Assembly (NCBI RefSeq): GCF_026151205.1
Contig: NC_087080.1
Coordinates: forward strand, 15,883,337-15,947,336
Direction of reading: 5' to 3'
Length of the DNA: 64,000 bases
DNA from: Bolinopsis microptera
Lineage: Eukaryota > Ctenophora > Tentaculata > Lobata > Bolinopsidae
Shown here one piece after another: positions 1 to 12,300 of the stretch (the first letter of the stretch is position 1; each line of letters begins with the position of its first letter). A program made the translations under genes and the position numbers. Under the pieces are notes generated by a model. It was not told where the DNA came from, searched no databases, and saw only the letters and a program-made list of their open reading frames with translations.

Positions 1-930
1 ATTGTACACAATACAGTCACACTGTTCGGAGATTTACACAATATAGTCGCACTGTTCGGAGATTGTACACAATACAGTCACACTGTTCGGATATTGTACA
101 TAATACAGTCGCACTGTACGGAGATTGTACATAATACAGTCAGACTGTTCGGAGATTGTACACAATACAGTCACACTGTTCGGAGATTTACACAATATAG
201 TCGCACTGTTCGGAGATTGTACACAATACAGTCACACTGTTCGGAGATTTACACAATATAGTCGCACTGTTCGAAGATTGTGTACAATATAGTCGCACTG
301 TTCGGAGATTGTACCCAATATAGTCACACTGTTCGGAGATTGTACACAATATAGTCGCACTGTTCGGAGATTGTACACAATATAGTCACACTGTTCGGAG
401 ATTGTTCACAATATAGTCGCACTGTTCTGATATTGTACATAATACAGTCACACTGTTCGGAGATTGTACACAATATAGTCACACTGTTCGGAGATTGTAC
501 ACAATATAGTCGCACTGTTCGGAGATTGTTCACAATATAGTCACACTGTTCAGAGATTGTTCACAATATAGTCGCACTGTTCGGAGATTGTACACAATAT
601 AGTCGCACTGTACGGAGATTGTACACAATATAGTCACACTGTTCGGAGATTGTACTCAATATAGTCGCACTGTTCAGAGATTGTAAACAATACAGTCACA
701 CTGTTCGGATTTTGTACATAATATAGTCGCACTGTTCGGAGATTGTACACAATACATTCGCACTGTACGGAGATTGTACACAATATAGTCGCACTGTACG
801 GAGATTGTACACAATATAGTCACACTGTTCGGAGATTGTACCCAATATAGTCACACTGTACGGAGATTGTACACAATACAGTCAGACTGTTCGGAGATTG
901 TATATAATATAATTATAGTCACACTGTTCG
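1..930. repeat. 31-bp minisatellite, about 30 copies
   Basis: A tandem array of a roughly 31-bp unit built around ACTGTTCGGAGATTGTAC followed by ACAATATAGTC. Units alternate between ...GTCAC and ...GTCGC endings, so part of the array has a 62-bp higher-order period. The array starts at or before base 1 and breaks down after about 930. Short open frames through it are translations of the repeat and not genes. Confidence 0.95.
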
Positions 931-2648
931 GAGATTGTAAAACGTCTGCCCGAGAATTAGGTTTAAAATAATCTAAGGTAAACCTTTCTCCGAGATCTGG
1001 TTTTAAAACGGTACGAGCTAAATTTCTGCGGTAAATTGTAAACTTGGGCTTTTAGCACCCAACTATGAACTAAAGTCCGTTTAAATAAAGTCCGACAAGG
1101 TAGTATGTAGTATTATTGATTATATTAAATGTACAACTACAAGCTACAATTTGCTCAGGGTTAACATCTAATATTTTGGTCTTTCACTGTTCCAACAGCT
1201 AAGGAGAGCTATTGAATGTTTCAGTGTAAATACTGATATTATATATAATAAAACATACCCCGACCAATTTACCTCAATACACATTGTACCAATTGATCCT
1301 CAGGGCTATAAGTTAGTTAAAGGTGTTATCACGTGATCTCGGTCACATGACTGCAAGTGAGACGCACCTTAGCTGCTCGAAGGGGGCAATTAGAATACTG
1401 AACTCACACAGTTGCACATAATATGCTCAATACTGGATCACCGACCGTATTTCTTAATATGGTTAAATTGGTCATGGATATTATTGTAAACTCATTTGAT
1501 ATTATTGTTATTTCCAAAACAATGTCAGGTCCATTTTCGATAAAACTTTCGCCATCTGAACTGTCATAATGTAAGCTTTACAACGGTACCAATTCCATAA
1601 AAACGTTAAAAAAACCATCCACCCTAACCAATACAACGAGCAGTTTAAAGACTTTCGGTTTCATTTTTAAAAGCATCCACTTTGACAAAGCATAACTCGC
1701 CATCAACCACCCCCCCCCCCCCCCCCTTTTGCAGCTTCTCGGCTATCTCAGGCCCATAAGCGCAAGTGACTAGCATTCAGGTGATCGTTCAGAACCAATT
1801 ACACCTTACTGGGCGGCGCTCAGCCTGTCATTCCGCCGAATCTTTATTTATGTTTATGAACATAATAGCCTGGGGTCCCCAAGTAAAAAATCCGAAAATA
1901 CATCGATTGAAGTTGGTTTCAACTGTCGGGGGCCTTTTTAGAACAATCTCGAAGATCGACTGTAGAGTGATTTAGTACGCTCGATTACTTATGCAAATTT
2001 TAACCAATTTTGTTCATTATTTCAGAATATTATTTAGTAGACAAATTACTTTCGAACTGTGTCCATATTATTTATTCAAATCTAAAACAAAAAAAATTAT
2101 TTGACTTCAAAATTTTTCAATTTTCAATCTGTATAAGAGCTAATTATGACGAAGGGAGGTCACAACGCTGCGTGCCGGGGTGTTTATGTAAATTCTAATC
2201 CCATTAACCCTAACCCTAACAGTAACCCCGAAGCCATCCCATATCCATAACCTTAATCACAACCCTAACCGGGTTAGAATTAGGATAACCCTTTGTTACC
2301 CTTATATACCATGACCCTTATAGTCATGGTATGGGGGTGATTCGGAATCAGCGTCCAAAAATACATCGTATGAGATCACTTTCATTACATAGTCATACTG
2401 ATACACTCAAGGCCTTTTCACAAGATTTTTTAAATCATTATTTTAATTCCTTAACTTCAAATTTAAATCTCATTCTTGATAACTGTAAACAAAAACAACT
2501 AATCATTACAAACTCTATCTGCTATCGTTAAAATATCGTCTATAATAAATTAAACGAATATGTACATTTAACATAATCATATGCAATTGTTCATCGGAAA
2601 ACTCTTGATCTCCTAATTACTAATTACTAATTAGAGTAATTAGACTAA
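931..2648. other. Non-coding stretch with degenerate repeats
   Basis: No convincing exon seen. It contains a 19-base poly-C run near 1711-1729 and degenerate telomere-like CCCTAA repeats at about 2203-2275. A short segment near 1905-1975 (GTAGAGTGATTTAGTACGC) resembles sequence near 18745 in another repeat. It lies downstream of the 3' end of the MPDU1-like gene. Confidence 0.5.
2203..2275. repeat. Short degenerate CCCTAA (telomere-like) tract
   Basis: Two perfect CCCTAA units are followed by decayed ones (AACCCTAACC, CCTTAATC, AACCCTAACCGGG). This is an interstitial telomere-like patch, not a chromosome end, because ordinary genes continue on both sides. Confidence 0.4.
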
Positions 2649-3504
2649 TTACTCTTTCTTCTTTTCTTCCTCCTCCTTTGTGCCATCCTTTTTGTACCAC
2701 AAATACTGCGCTACAAACACAGACTGATAAATCCAGTTCAGGAGCATGGGAGGAAGGAAGGCTGTGGACCCCGTCATCAACACAGTGAAGATCCTGCCGG
2801 AGAACTGGAAGTACTGCATGTAGAGGGTGGCCCCGGCCATCTGACCCAGCGACTTATCCTTATAGTGTTTGTAGGCCATAGCCTGTCTTGTTGTAGACCA
2901 TCATAGGTAGGAGACAGTTCATCCCCAACTTTATGTAGGGGAGGGGAAGGAGAGCGAGACCGGTAACCAGGATGCATTTGCAGATTATAAGGGTGGTTAT
3001 TTTCTTTGTTTGATTCAGGTAGTAACGGGCCATGAGGTGGATTATGAAGACTTGGATGTTTGTTACGAGCAGCTCTAGCCACGTGCTATACTGTAGACCT
3101 GGAATATTATGTTAGGGTCAGATTGAGGGGTGTGTTTTATATGAAATACTTAATTTAGTCCTTTTCTGCTGTTCTCGATACACGATGATTTAGTATAAAA
3201 TAATCCATATCGGTAAACTGTAAACAGTAAATGACGATAAAACACATTCGTGTTAATTGATTAATACGGGTTTACTTTAACAAACTCCCTTTAAAAGTTG
3301 CACATTTTCCTACCCACCAGACTTGATGCAGAAGGCTGAGATGAGACTGGTAACGAAGTCCAATATGGTGAACATGGAGAAGTTGAGGCCCTCTCCACTT
3401 TTGGACCTCCATACCTTGAGTATCTGGGGTATGAAAGCAGTGGAGCCGGTCACAGCAAGGCTGTATCCTATCAGTTGGAGATACAGTGGTATTTCTTCTT
3501 CCAT
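2649..3504 (-). CDS. MPDU1: MPDU1-like PQ-loop membrane protein (frame disrupted)
   Basis: Related to mannose-P-dolichol utilization defect 1, an ER membrane protein of the PQ-loop/SWEET-like group needed for use of dolichol-linked mannose and glucose. Exon A is 3318-3504 and begins MEEEIPLYLQ; it carries the first PQ-loop repeat (TGSTAFIPQILKVWRSKSGEG). Exon B is 2649-3098 (acceptor CAG at 3099-3101), with hydrophobic segments, then AYKHYKDKSLGQMAG and a second repeat, ending in a KKDGTKEEEEKKKE tail. Exon A ends in phase 1 and joins exon B in frame. Near 2885-2890 the frame reading ...LLPMMVYNK must shift by one base to continue into QAMAYKHYKDKS, so the gene carries an indel, a sequencing error or an unrecognised splice. 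An acceptor-like TAG just upstream of the ATG suggests an extra 5' exon, which would fit the longer N-terminus of human MPDU1. Confidence 0.72.
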
Positions 3505-3507
3505 CAC

Positions 3508-4387
3508 AGCAGCGCTATTGGTAGTTGGAATGAAAGATACTTTGTAATTTGTATATCATTTATCAAGGTGCAATGCGGATTGAGCGAGGTTGTGCCTGTA
3601 AATATAGCTCCTTTTGTGCAATGATATGATTCGTTTTGATCATTGTCAGGTAAGTACTGTAACTACTAACTTCACAACTTGTAGTTGTAACCAAAAGTTC
3701 TGACGAAAATATGACAGAAAATTGAGCATCGAACAAGTTGTAACAACAAGAAACATCACAGTTACACGGTTCATAAGTGTATTATGGACAATCTTAAAAC
3801 CTACAACAAGTGGAGAGTAACAAAGTTAGAGGGAATGTAATTGGTAACATGATACTATTGAAGTAAGAGGGCACATACGTTACGTGTCATAGGCCCGACA
3901 AGCTACTAATATTACTTTGTTAATGGTTAACTGGGTGATTAGTGTTGAATTCAGTTAATGACAGGATCACAGTACAGTTTGTAGAGAAGGTTTCACAAAC
4001 AAGACAACAAGACAACGTTAAACTAAAGGCTAATAGCAAACTATTTCTCTTCCTAGCTGGTGGTTCCTTTTCAGTATTGTTACACTTAAAACACTAGAAC
4101 ATAAAATATACTATAATTATGCCGTACAGGGCGTGTAAAAGTACTCACAATGTATAGTGAGTGTAGTTTTAACGTAGAAACAATACAGCGTGTGGACAGT
4201 AGAGCCTTTTGTCTTAAAATTATACGACACTTTAGTATTAACTGACAATATTATATAACGTACAAGGTGGAAAGCAAATAGCGAAGAAACACTATAACAA
4301 ATTGTAGTGTAAAACTAAACTGAATTCTGTGTGTGTACACGCCCATGTGTGAAACATCATGAAGAAAAGTTAACACGGAGCTCCCTG
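3508..4387. other. Non-coding, upstream of the MPDU1-like gene
   Basis: A+T-rich sequence with no supported exon. It probably holds the 5' end and promoter of the MPDU1-like gene, possibly with a small first coding exon that I could not place. Confidence 0.35.
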
Positions 4388-4718
4388 AATTGCCTGTATA
4401 TACCACGTGCACAGAATGTGGGCCACTGATTGGCCTGTATATACCACGTGCACAGAATGTGGGCCACTGATTGGCCTGTATATACCACGTGCACAGAATG
4501 TGGGCCACTGATTGGCCTGTATATACCACGTGCACAGAATGTGGGCCACTGATTGGCCTGTATATACCACGTGCACAGAATGTGGGCCACTGATTGGCCT
4601 GTATATACCACGTGCACAGAATGTGGGCCGCTGATTGGCCTGTATATACCACGTGCACAAATGTGGGCCACTGATTGGCCTGTATATACCACGTGCACAG
4701 AATGTGGGCCACTGATTG
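4388..4718. repeat. 41-bp tandem repeat, eight copies
   Basis: Eight nearly identical copies of a 41-bp unit (core GGCCTGTATATACCACGTGC then ACAGAATGTGGGCCACTGATT). Each contains the palindromic E-box CACGTG. One copy lacks a base and one has a G for A. The long open frames in all three minus-strand phases are products of the repeat. Confidence 0.95.
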
Positions 4719-4992
4719 GGAAATGGGATGCAATAGATCCCAGTTATTTTTGCTTATTTTTATATTGGGCCTTGCATATCATATTCACCGAGACAAAGAA
4801 TTATAATGCATGATCATGGCATTTAGCGGTGAGGTTGTAACGTTTTAAAGCCCTCGCATTTTAGAGTGTACATTTTAGAGTGTACACTGTACCTCTCCTA
4901 ATTAATCAGCTAATAAGAAGTTTAAAATCTATCGACAAAATCGGGCACTCAACATTAACACGTTCAACTTTCAACGTGACAAGTTCAATATG

Positions 4993-5174
4993 GGGTCGTT
5001 CACATATTACGTAATCATTTTTTGGAACATTTTTACCCCCCCCCCCCCCCCGTCAGTAATCAGTTGTACACAATGCTATTGTGTCAAAATTACACTAGCG
5101 TAATCATTCGGAAACCCCGCGGCCATTCCCCCCACCCCTCAGCTGATTACGTAATATGTGAAGTGTGAACGACC
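4993..5174. mobile_element. Small fold-back/MITE-like element (GGTCGTTCACATATTACG family)
   Basis: The left end GGTCGTTCACATATTACGTA and the right end (reverse complement of TACGTAATATGTGAAGTGTG then AACGACC) form imperfect terminal inverted repeats of about 25-30 bp. The middle holds a 16-base poly-C run. A shorter member lies at 52639-52737 and a half copy near 13470-13532. It has no coding capacity. Confidence 0.7.
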
Positions 5175-6105
5175 TCATATGTGAAAAGTTTAGGTTTTGG
5201 GGGACTTTGCGGAAATTCCCAGCGGTGAGAAAGCATTGCTTGCTGTCAACTTTAGGCAGCTCTTGCCCTTTTCCAGATTATTGCAGTTGATAAAATTACC
5301 GTGACAAAATCTGGTGGGCCGACGGATGGAAATCCACTCCAGTGTATTCCGATTCGAATTATATCTCCTAAATACTTATCCTAATTTAATGCTAATAAAA
5401 TAATTACAATCGTGTATAAGTGACAAAAAAATATGCGAAATTCAAGGTTTAATATAAAAACAAATGAATGAATACAATGGGTTGATACAACTCTTATTTT
5501 AAACTCAGGCTAGGTAGCACTGCAACATATATTATCATTTAAATTATTTAAGATAACTGAAGTTTTCACAATTGTGGACGAGATAATGTCTATAACCGGA
5601 CTATCAGTAAAATTAGTAGTAGTAAAAGTATCCCTCAAAATTTAAGTGTAATGGTATGGACGTTGCCAACATTGCATTAGTAGAAATAATAGAAATAAAG
5701 TTAAAGATTTGCTAAATTTCCATAAAAACAGACCTAGCATTATTTCTCAACAAAGCGTCTGATAATTTGAAAAATGATTGGAATTCATTTCACGACTTTG
5801 TAAATCGTGGATCCGCCTCAAATATTTTAAAATATTTACGAAATCGAAATTTTATCCCGGTATCTAAATTGTTCTGAACTACTGACAAAAGAGCTAAAAA
5901 ACATATAAACTCTTCATCAAATTTATCATTTATGCACATTAATTGATGATCATTAAGTTGAAATTTCCCAACGCGAACAATGCAATATTTTGGTCGCATT
6001 TCAATAATATCAATCACACCGAATCCAATCACGCTGGAAATCTGACAATTCTCCCAAGCTCTGATAAAATTTAAAGAATTTGCTAAATTTTGAAAATCTA
6101 AAAAT
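5175..6105. other. Non-coding, downstream of INIP
   Basis: A+T-rich sequence. A minus-strand open frame at 5790-6032 has no recognisable domain and no splice or start context that I trust. It may overlap the 3' untranslated region of INIP. Confidence 0.3.
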
Positions 6106-7263
6106 TCATAACGTCCTTGGTTTATTTCCGGCAGCTAGAGTTCCGTCAGGGTTAAATCGTGGAATAACTGACATGATGAGATTACCAAAGTTACTGTCTT
6201 GAGTTATGAAAAATCCATCCGATTGGGTGTTGCTTTGCTGAAAAACAGGGCATTAATAATCAAAACATAGCGAAATCATGACAAGTCCGGCGTGTACGTG
6301 TGGTCCGGGTGTACGTGTGTCGTGTTGTCCGGGTGTGGTCAGTAGATACCAGATAAACGTGGCACAAAACTATAATGAGTAGTGAGTATGACGAACAATG
6401 AGAATTTAACTAGTTTTTTTATAAACAATTTAACTAGTTTTTTTATGAACAATTTAACTAGTTGTTTATAAACAATTTAACTAGTTGTTTATAAACAATT
6501 TAACTAGTTTTTTTATAAACAATTTAACTAGTTTTTTTATAAACAATTTAACTAGTTGTTTATGAACAATTTAACTAGTTGTTTATAAACAATTTAACTA
6601 GTTGTTTATAAACAATTTAACTAGTTGTTTATATAAACATTTTAACTAGTTTTTTATAAACAATTTAACTAGTTTTTGATAAGGATGACCATTTCTAACC
6701 TGCAAAGCGACTTGTTTGCCAGTGTGTAGTCTGTTCGACTCAGCAGGAGTCCGCTCCAATGGTTCCTCCATTTTCTGGATTACAGGGGCGCCTGTACCGG
6801 AGATAACAAATTATCCTCGAATTAAGACGAAGTTTACAAACTGACTCGAGAGATATTGGTTCAGATATCGATGAAACAACTACTACAGTAGAACGGGGCC
6901 AACCGAAGAGTAATTGGTCTAATAAGAAGGGAAGCCCCCCCTCCCCCAGGGAATTTTAGATACTTACCATTACTAGGGTTATCTACTTTACTTTGTAGTT
7001 GCATTTTCTTGTTGTGTAAATCCTCTAAGAGTTTCATTCGTTGCGAAGCTGAAAATAAAGTGATTTAATGATAAATCCGACTATCAAGATGTTAGAAGAA
7101 AAGGAATAGAAAAAAAGAAAAAGATGTTAGAGTTTGATATTTAATCCCAGACGATGTTTGCTTTAGAAGAAATAAAATAGTCACGGCTAAAGAATAGCAA
7201 ACGGCCGAGTTTTGATCAATTAATTAAATAAGCAATTAAACAGATCTTACCTTTATCGCCCAT
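6106..7263 (-). CDS. INIP: INIP / SOSS complex subunit C
   Basis: Small subunit of the SOSS complex, which binds single-stranded DNA with the Integrator subunit INTS3 and an hSSB protein in double-strand-break repair. Four coding exons on the minus strand: 7251-7263, 6968-7048, 6700-6791 and 6106-6237. All have GT-AG boundaries and keep the frame, giving about 105 residues, against 104 in human. The start MGDKASQRMKLL is followed by a basic amphipathic helix (LLEDLHNKKMQLQ) matching the N-terminal helix of the family. The last exon carries the hallmark DGFFITQDSNFGNLIMSVIP, equivalent to the human SGYFITQDSAFGNLILPVLP. All exons are too short for a simple ORF scan. Confidence 0.9.
6400..6675. 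repeat. About 24-bp tandem repeat in an INIP intron
   Basis: About 11 copies of AACAATTTAACTAGTT followed by GTTTATAA or TTTTTATAA. It lies between INIP coding exons 6106-6237 and 6700-6791, ending about 25 bases from the exon 3 donor site. Confidence 0.9.
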
Positions 7264-7415
7264 AAACGAAACAACGTTGCCAAGTAGTTCACATTGACCT
7301 TCCCTACAATATGAGTGTGTATTAGTAGGGAATTGCTATGTCTCCTAACAAATCAAATAATAATGATAGACATAAAATAAGCTTCTCGCATTAATCAGGT
7401 AAATATATTCAGTTT
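7264..7415. other. Region upstream of the INIP start codon
   Basis: The exon carrying the INIP start stays open upstream as EGQCELLGNVVSF, after an acceptor-like TTGTAG near 7304. The first exon of the transcript is therefore probably non-coding and further upstream. No promoter motif can be named. Confidence 0.3.
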
Positions 7416-8569
7416 GGGGGGGGGAGGGGCCAACCATATTAAAGTATATTAAAATGTAGGATTTTTCCCGATTTTGACCCGGGGATATACTTTAATATAC
7501 TTTAATATACTTTAATATATCCCTATCTCCTTGGAGGCCTACATCAACAAGAATTTCGCTGCGGTTAAACCACGCACGATCAATTTTCCCTACGATGTTG
7601 GATGTATGTACCATTAATTCTTTTGAGTGAAAAGTGTGACTGGAAAAAAGTGCAACATATTTACATACTATGTTTCTTATAAATTAGTGAGATTCGTTAA
7701 TGGTAGAAATTGACAATTTATTTGACTTATGTAGCGCCGCGCATCAACAATACATAAATCCAGAAAATTGCGGAAAATAACTTTGCGAAGGATGAATTTC
7801 ACTGTAATTGATTAACACATGGCTAGCGTCGCGCGCAGCATAAATGACACTTCCTATACACTTAATTATAGGGGAGTGGTCTATATTGCGAAGGAGCAGA
7901 CTTTTGTCATCATCGCAGGTCCATCGGGCCACTTCATATATCCAAACCCGATTACTTATTCCCTACGATCTTTTTGCCTTCGGCAAGAGTAGGGAAAAAA
8001 ATTGTTGCCCAAAATAAGCTTGAAATGCAATTCTTAATCGATTCCAAAAAGTTCTTGAAAAAATATTGAAAACTGATGGAGTTATTTCTATTTTAATGAA
8101 TAGAAGTCATTTTGGCTAGTATTCCGAACCGAGATATTACGTGCAATTTTCCCGATTTTGTTCATGGAGGTCTTTTTACTTAGTATCCACTATATTCAAC
8201 AAACACTGAGTTATATCTTTCACATAGAGTTAGTCTCATTAAAAAATATTGAAATTTTATCGAATTTGGGCAAAAGCGAATTTGGGCAAAAGCGTATGCC
8301 CAAATATGGGCATATTTTTTAAGCTCATAGTTCAGCCAATTTTTGACCAATCTGGATGGAAATTCATGTACTAGTCCTAAAACAGGCTTATCTTGCGAAT
8401 CTGAGTGAAAAATATAGTTCATCATGTAAATCTTAACGAAGAATATAAATCATCTAATTGTAGGTATATTAAAGTATATTAAAATGTAGGATTTTTTCCG
8501 ATTTTGACCCGGGGATATACTTTAATATACTTTAATACGGTTGCCCCCCCCCCCCCCCCCCCCCCCCCC
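7416..8569. mobile_element. Poly-G/poly-C-capped inverted-repeat element, family 1
   Basis: The left end is a G-rich run (7416-7429) followed by CCAACCATATTAAAGTATAT. The right end is TACTTTAATACGGTTG followed by 26 C residues. Each end also contains the same roughly 85-bp unit in the same orientation (ATTAAAATGTAGGATTTTT, CCGATTTTGACCCGGGGATA). A flanking duplication of at least AGTTT is visible on both sides; 8 bp cannot be confirmed. The interior has only short open frames, so this looks non-autonomous. Confidence 0.7.
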
Positions 8570-9296
8570 AGTTTTTTTAGAACAACCAGGTTGAATTTCA
8601 AAGAAATGGGCAGATCATGACCTAGAGAAAATTACACAAGTTGGTTAAATAACAGTGTTTATCAAATTAATACTTTACAGGATTTAAGATTATATTTAAA
8701 ATATACAACAGTTCAATTTGAAATTCAAGACGAAAATCAAGCAATTTTTCGCCGGCAACATACTATCTTTTTTAACAGAACATGTCCTGGCATTTCGAGC
8801 CAGTGCTGATTGTTTAAAAATTACAAGCAAAACCATTTTTGTGAAATGAATATGTATAAAACTTAATCTAGTCCTCTAAAATGAACTCAGAAAATGAATG
8901 TTCATTCGCATTATGAAGCCTTGTACAAGGAGACCACAAAAGCAACTCGAAATTTGTGCTACATATCAAATAATTGTATGACCAAGATTCAACTGATTGC
9001 AGGTAAAATGCGCTGTATAAAGATTCGTGATGTATAAATAAGTTTACGAACATTTAACTTGCATAATAACACTTATTAATGACTATAATATAATAACTGT
9101 TCAAAAAAAGCCTTGAAATTAAATAACTTAAAACACAACACACTCAGGGAGGCCATTCGAAATTATTACAGTACACAAAACTTCGATCATCAAATTGATA
9201 CTGGATGTACGGAAAATAATAATGAATCTGTTACATGTAGTTCACTGGCATAACCATTAACCACGACATTATATGAACTTGTTCGGATCTTCATCA
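8570..9296. other. Non-coding gap between the family 1 element and the NIPBL 3' end
   Basis: A+T-rich with no supported exon. The minus-strand 3' untranslated region and polyadenylation site of NIPBL should lie here; I did not identify a clear signal. Confidence 0.3.
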
Positions 9297-9367
9297 TGAC
9301 GTCACGTGACAGTCGTATGACGTCACATGACAGTCGTATGACGTCACTGGTCTGAGTGGTGACGTCA
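9297..9367. promoter_or_regulatory. Cluster of four perfect CRE (TGACGTCA) palindromes
   Basis: TGACGTCA occurs at 9297-9304, 9318-9325, 9339-9346 and 9360-9367. The first three sit on a 21-bp direct repeat (TGACGTCACRTGACAGTCGTA). TGACGTCA is the canonical CREB/ATF site. The fourth copy overlaps the NIPBL stop codon, which is read as TGA from 9367 to 9365 on the minus strand. Whether any copy is used is unknown; it could also be a simple tandem duplication. Confidence 0.55.
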
Positions 9368-12300
9368 CGTACCGTTGTAATCCGCATCGCTCTCATTGTC
9401 TTGCTCGCTGAACTCTGAATCTGAGTTTATAACGTATCGTCGTCGTTTCTTAGCTGATTTTTTGGCGGGAGTTTTTGAAAGTTTCCGTTTCTTGGGATCC
9501 TTTTTGGGGGTTTTTGAAGCGCGGGGTTTTCGTTCTTTTCGGACTTTGACGGGGAGCTCCTTCCGTCTTTCATACTGAAAGAGAATGTATATAATTATAA
9601 AATAAAATAGCTTAGTGGCGCAGATAGTTAGTCGACCTGCCTTACTCGTGATATGCTGCTCAATCACGAGGTTGCAGGTTCGATCCTCACCTGTACCACT
9701 AGCCATGGGGTGAGCGGCGTTGCCGTTCTGCTAAAGGTTCCGATGGACCTATGCAGCCCCCGGTCTACTCAGCCGAATGCTCGAGAAATCGTGTGTGAGG
9801 GTTAAATGAGGAGCTGTACATGATCTATTATACAGCGGAGCCACGGGCGAAAAAAGTGTGGTATAATACCTTAACCGTCGCTGGCCTAAGTTATCGATCC
9901 TTCGGTTTGCTGTTAGTGCTGGTGCCGGCCATGGTTGTCCGAAGTAAAAGAAAAAGGGTGGTTTTCATAGATGACCCTGCTGAACCCTGCTAAACTGCTG
10001 GCTTAACCCCCCCCCCCCCCCCCCCCCATTTCCGTTAGATTGACTTTATTGACTTGATAAGTGATCCCTTATTAAGTTATTACAGTAACCAGTGTGTGAC
10101 AATATTGCAATTAAATGGGCGTATGAGTGTTTTTTAACAGCATAAATCGCTACCACGCGGTAACGAAAGGGTGTAAATTATATTGTATAGTGTTATCTTC
10201 ATCAGATGTACGTGTAACTTCATTTCCCAATATCTTCAGAATATTTTGTAACTTAAGCCATGGCATGATAAAATCACTGAAAATATGTGCCGTGAGTAGG
10301 TATGAAGCTGTTAATAATTGTAGTGTCAGAACTCAGAAATCGGAGCCCAGGAAGTTAAAAGGATTCAGCTACTCAAGTGGAAATTATACCATCATTCCAG
10401 CCATAGCATTAAAACAGAATTTGATCATAGTAGATCACAAAAACCGTAGCGTACTTCGAGATGTGATCAGTTGAGCCCCTCCCGGATTGCAAAATTGCCA
10501 CGTAAGAAAAATAATGACTGCACTAACAATATTTGTTACATGGGCTGACTAGACATCAATAATTTAATGGTGAAATTTAATGGTGAAATTTAATGGTGAA
10601 ATTTAATGGTGAAAAATGGGGAATTATTTTTATGGTGAATTGTTTTGATCTGGTGTTATAATTCTAAAACAATATTTTTAGAAATAGCAAAAAACTAATA
10701 AGATAAAATATCAAATGATGACGAATTATAAACAATTATTTTTAATTACCTAATTATAAATAAATAAAACAAGTAACACTCACATATTTGAGAGACTTAT
10801 CAGCACCAGCACCATCACCTTCACTATCACTACCTTTAAACTCAGACAAGTCCTGCTGTGTCATCAGATCACGGAACTGAGTGAGTGGAGGGTGTCACAT
10901 ATTATTCACATATTATTCACATATTATTCAGGAGTTTTATTATCTTTCGATATAACAAGGAATCTACTCTGTTGTTTATTAACTTGATATTAAAACAACG
11001 TTGTAGCTTACTACCAAGTACAGTGTCAGTAAAATTCTGATAAATACGGCATATCAGGTTTTGTCTGTTCACATTATTAATGTTAAGACCTATTTGGGGG
11101 AAAGGATATGGCCGCGGTAAATCATGGTTTTACCGTGGTTCGATCATGACCATCATAATCGTACTCATAAAAATAAATCCGGATAAGCGCAAGCCTAGAT
11201 CTAAAAAACTGATCCCTACCTCTTTGTAGTACTGTAGAGCGCTCTTCTCAAATTCCTCACTCTCAAAATCCACATCCAGGGTGAGCTGCTGAATAGCACT
11301 CAGCACTGGAGATGGGTCGTAGGCTGCGTTGGAATGCCGCGTTATCTGCTTGTCGTAGATTTTCGTAGACTCCAGCGGAGAGAACTCGTGGCATCTCTTG
11401 TCTGTCAGAAATGGTAATGTTAAATTGAATTCTTGAAATAAGATATGTATTTTATCACCAGAGTCTTTAAAATCACCGAATTTTGAGACTGTGGAATTTG
11501 TTTATTTATTTATATGAACTATCGAGTCTGATGAGATAATCCAAATTTACCTGTGAGGTTGTATTGAGTCATGAGGTGCTTCTTGAGTAGAATTAGGAGC
11601 GTACAAGATTGACATGATACCAGGACCTCGGTCAGTCTCGGTAAATCTTCTACTTGATCTGAGAAGAAAAGGGTCAGGTGACGGGTCAGTTTAAAAGCAA
11701 AACTGATTAAATTTACATTTTAAAATTTCAAGAGTTGTAATTTAGAAATATCTAATCGAAAATTCTGACAATTTCACCAACCAATCTCATCGATTTCCTC
11801 CTCGTCCTCGTCCTTGATAGTCTCCGCGATGTCCCTACCGTACACAGCATCTTTAGCCTGTTCCAAGTACGTGGTTCCGGATGTGGATATCAACAGAGCC
11901 ACGTGATGGATCACAAACAGTGGTTCCTCAATTATCTGATATGACATGTGAGCCAGGTTGTCTGCGATATACAACAACAGGTTGATGTCTGTTCTCTTGA
12001 TCTCGTCGAACTGTTTGATCATGGTTTTGAGCTGAGAATGTCTGTGACCCTTAGAGCTCCTGATCAGCGCGTACACGTGGGAGAGCAGGGATATGGGCGG
12101 ATTGTTTCGGAATCCTCTCACGGGATATGTGCTGAACAGTGCTGTTTGCAACTTGAAACTCTCGCGGAGGCCCGGGAAAAACTGACTGTGAAGGAATAGG
12201 GGATATTTGCTGTCCAGTTCGATTAGAGTTTGTTCAGCTTTGATACGGCTAACTTCGTCAATGTCCGAGCAAATGGCGATTAGGTATTGGATACAGGATA

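Noticed and set aside
324-533. Open frames through the 31-bp minisatellite
   Set aside because: Pure repeat translation with no start context or codon bias.
2203-2275. Chromosome end
   Set aside because: Only a few CCCTAA units, degenerate, with genes continuing on both sides.
4251-4813. Long open frames in the 41-bp repeat, up to 160 codons
   Set aside because: 41 is not a multiple of 3, so each frame cycles through the same peptides; this is a repeat artefact.
9610-9700. Functional tRNA gene
   Set aside because: The anticodon and T arms do not pair properly and the sequence continues into a SINE-like body.
10127-10474. 115-codon plus-strand frame in a NIPBL intron
   Set aside because: No domain, no splice sites and no similarity that I can name; expected by chance in A+T-rich DNA of this length.
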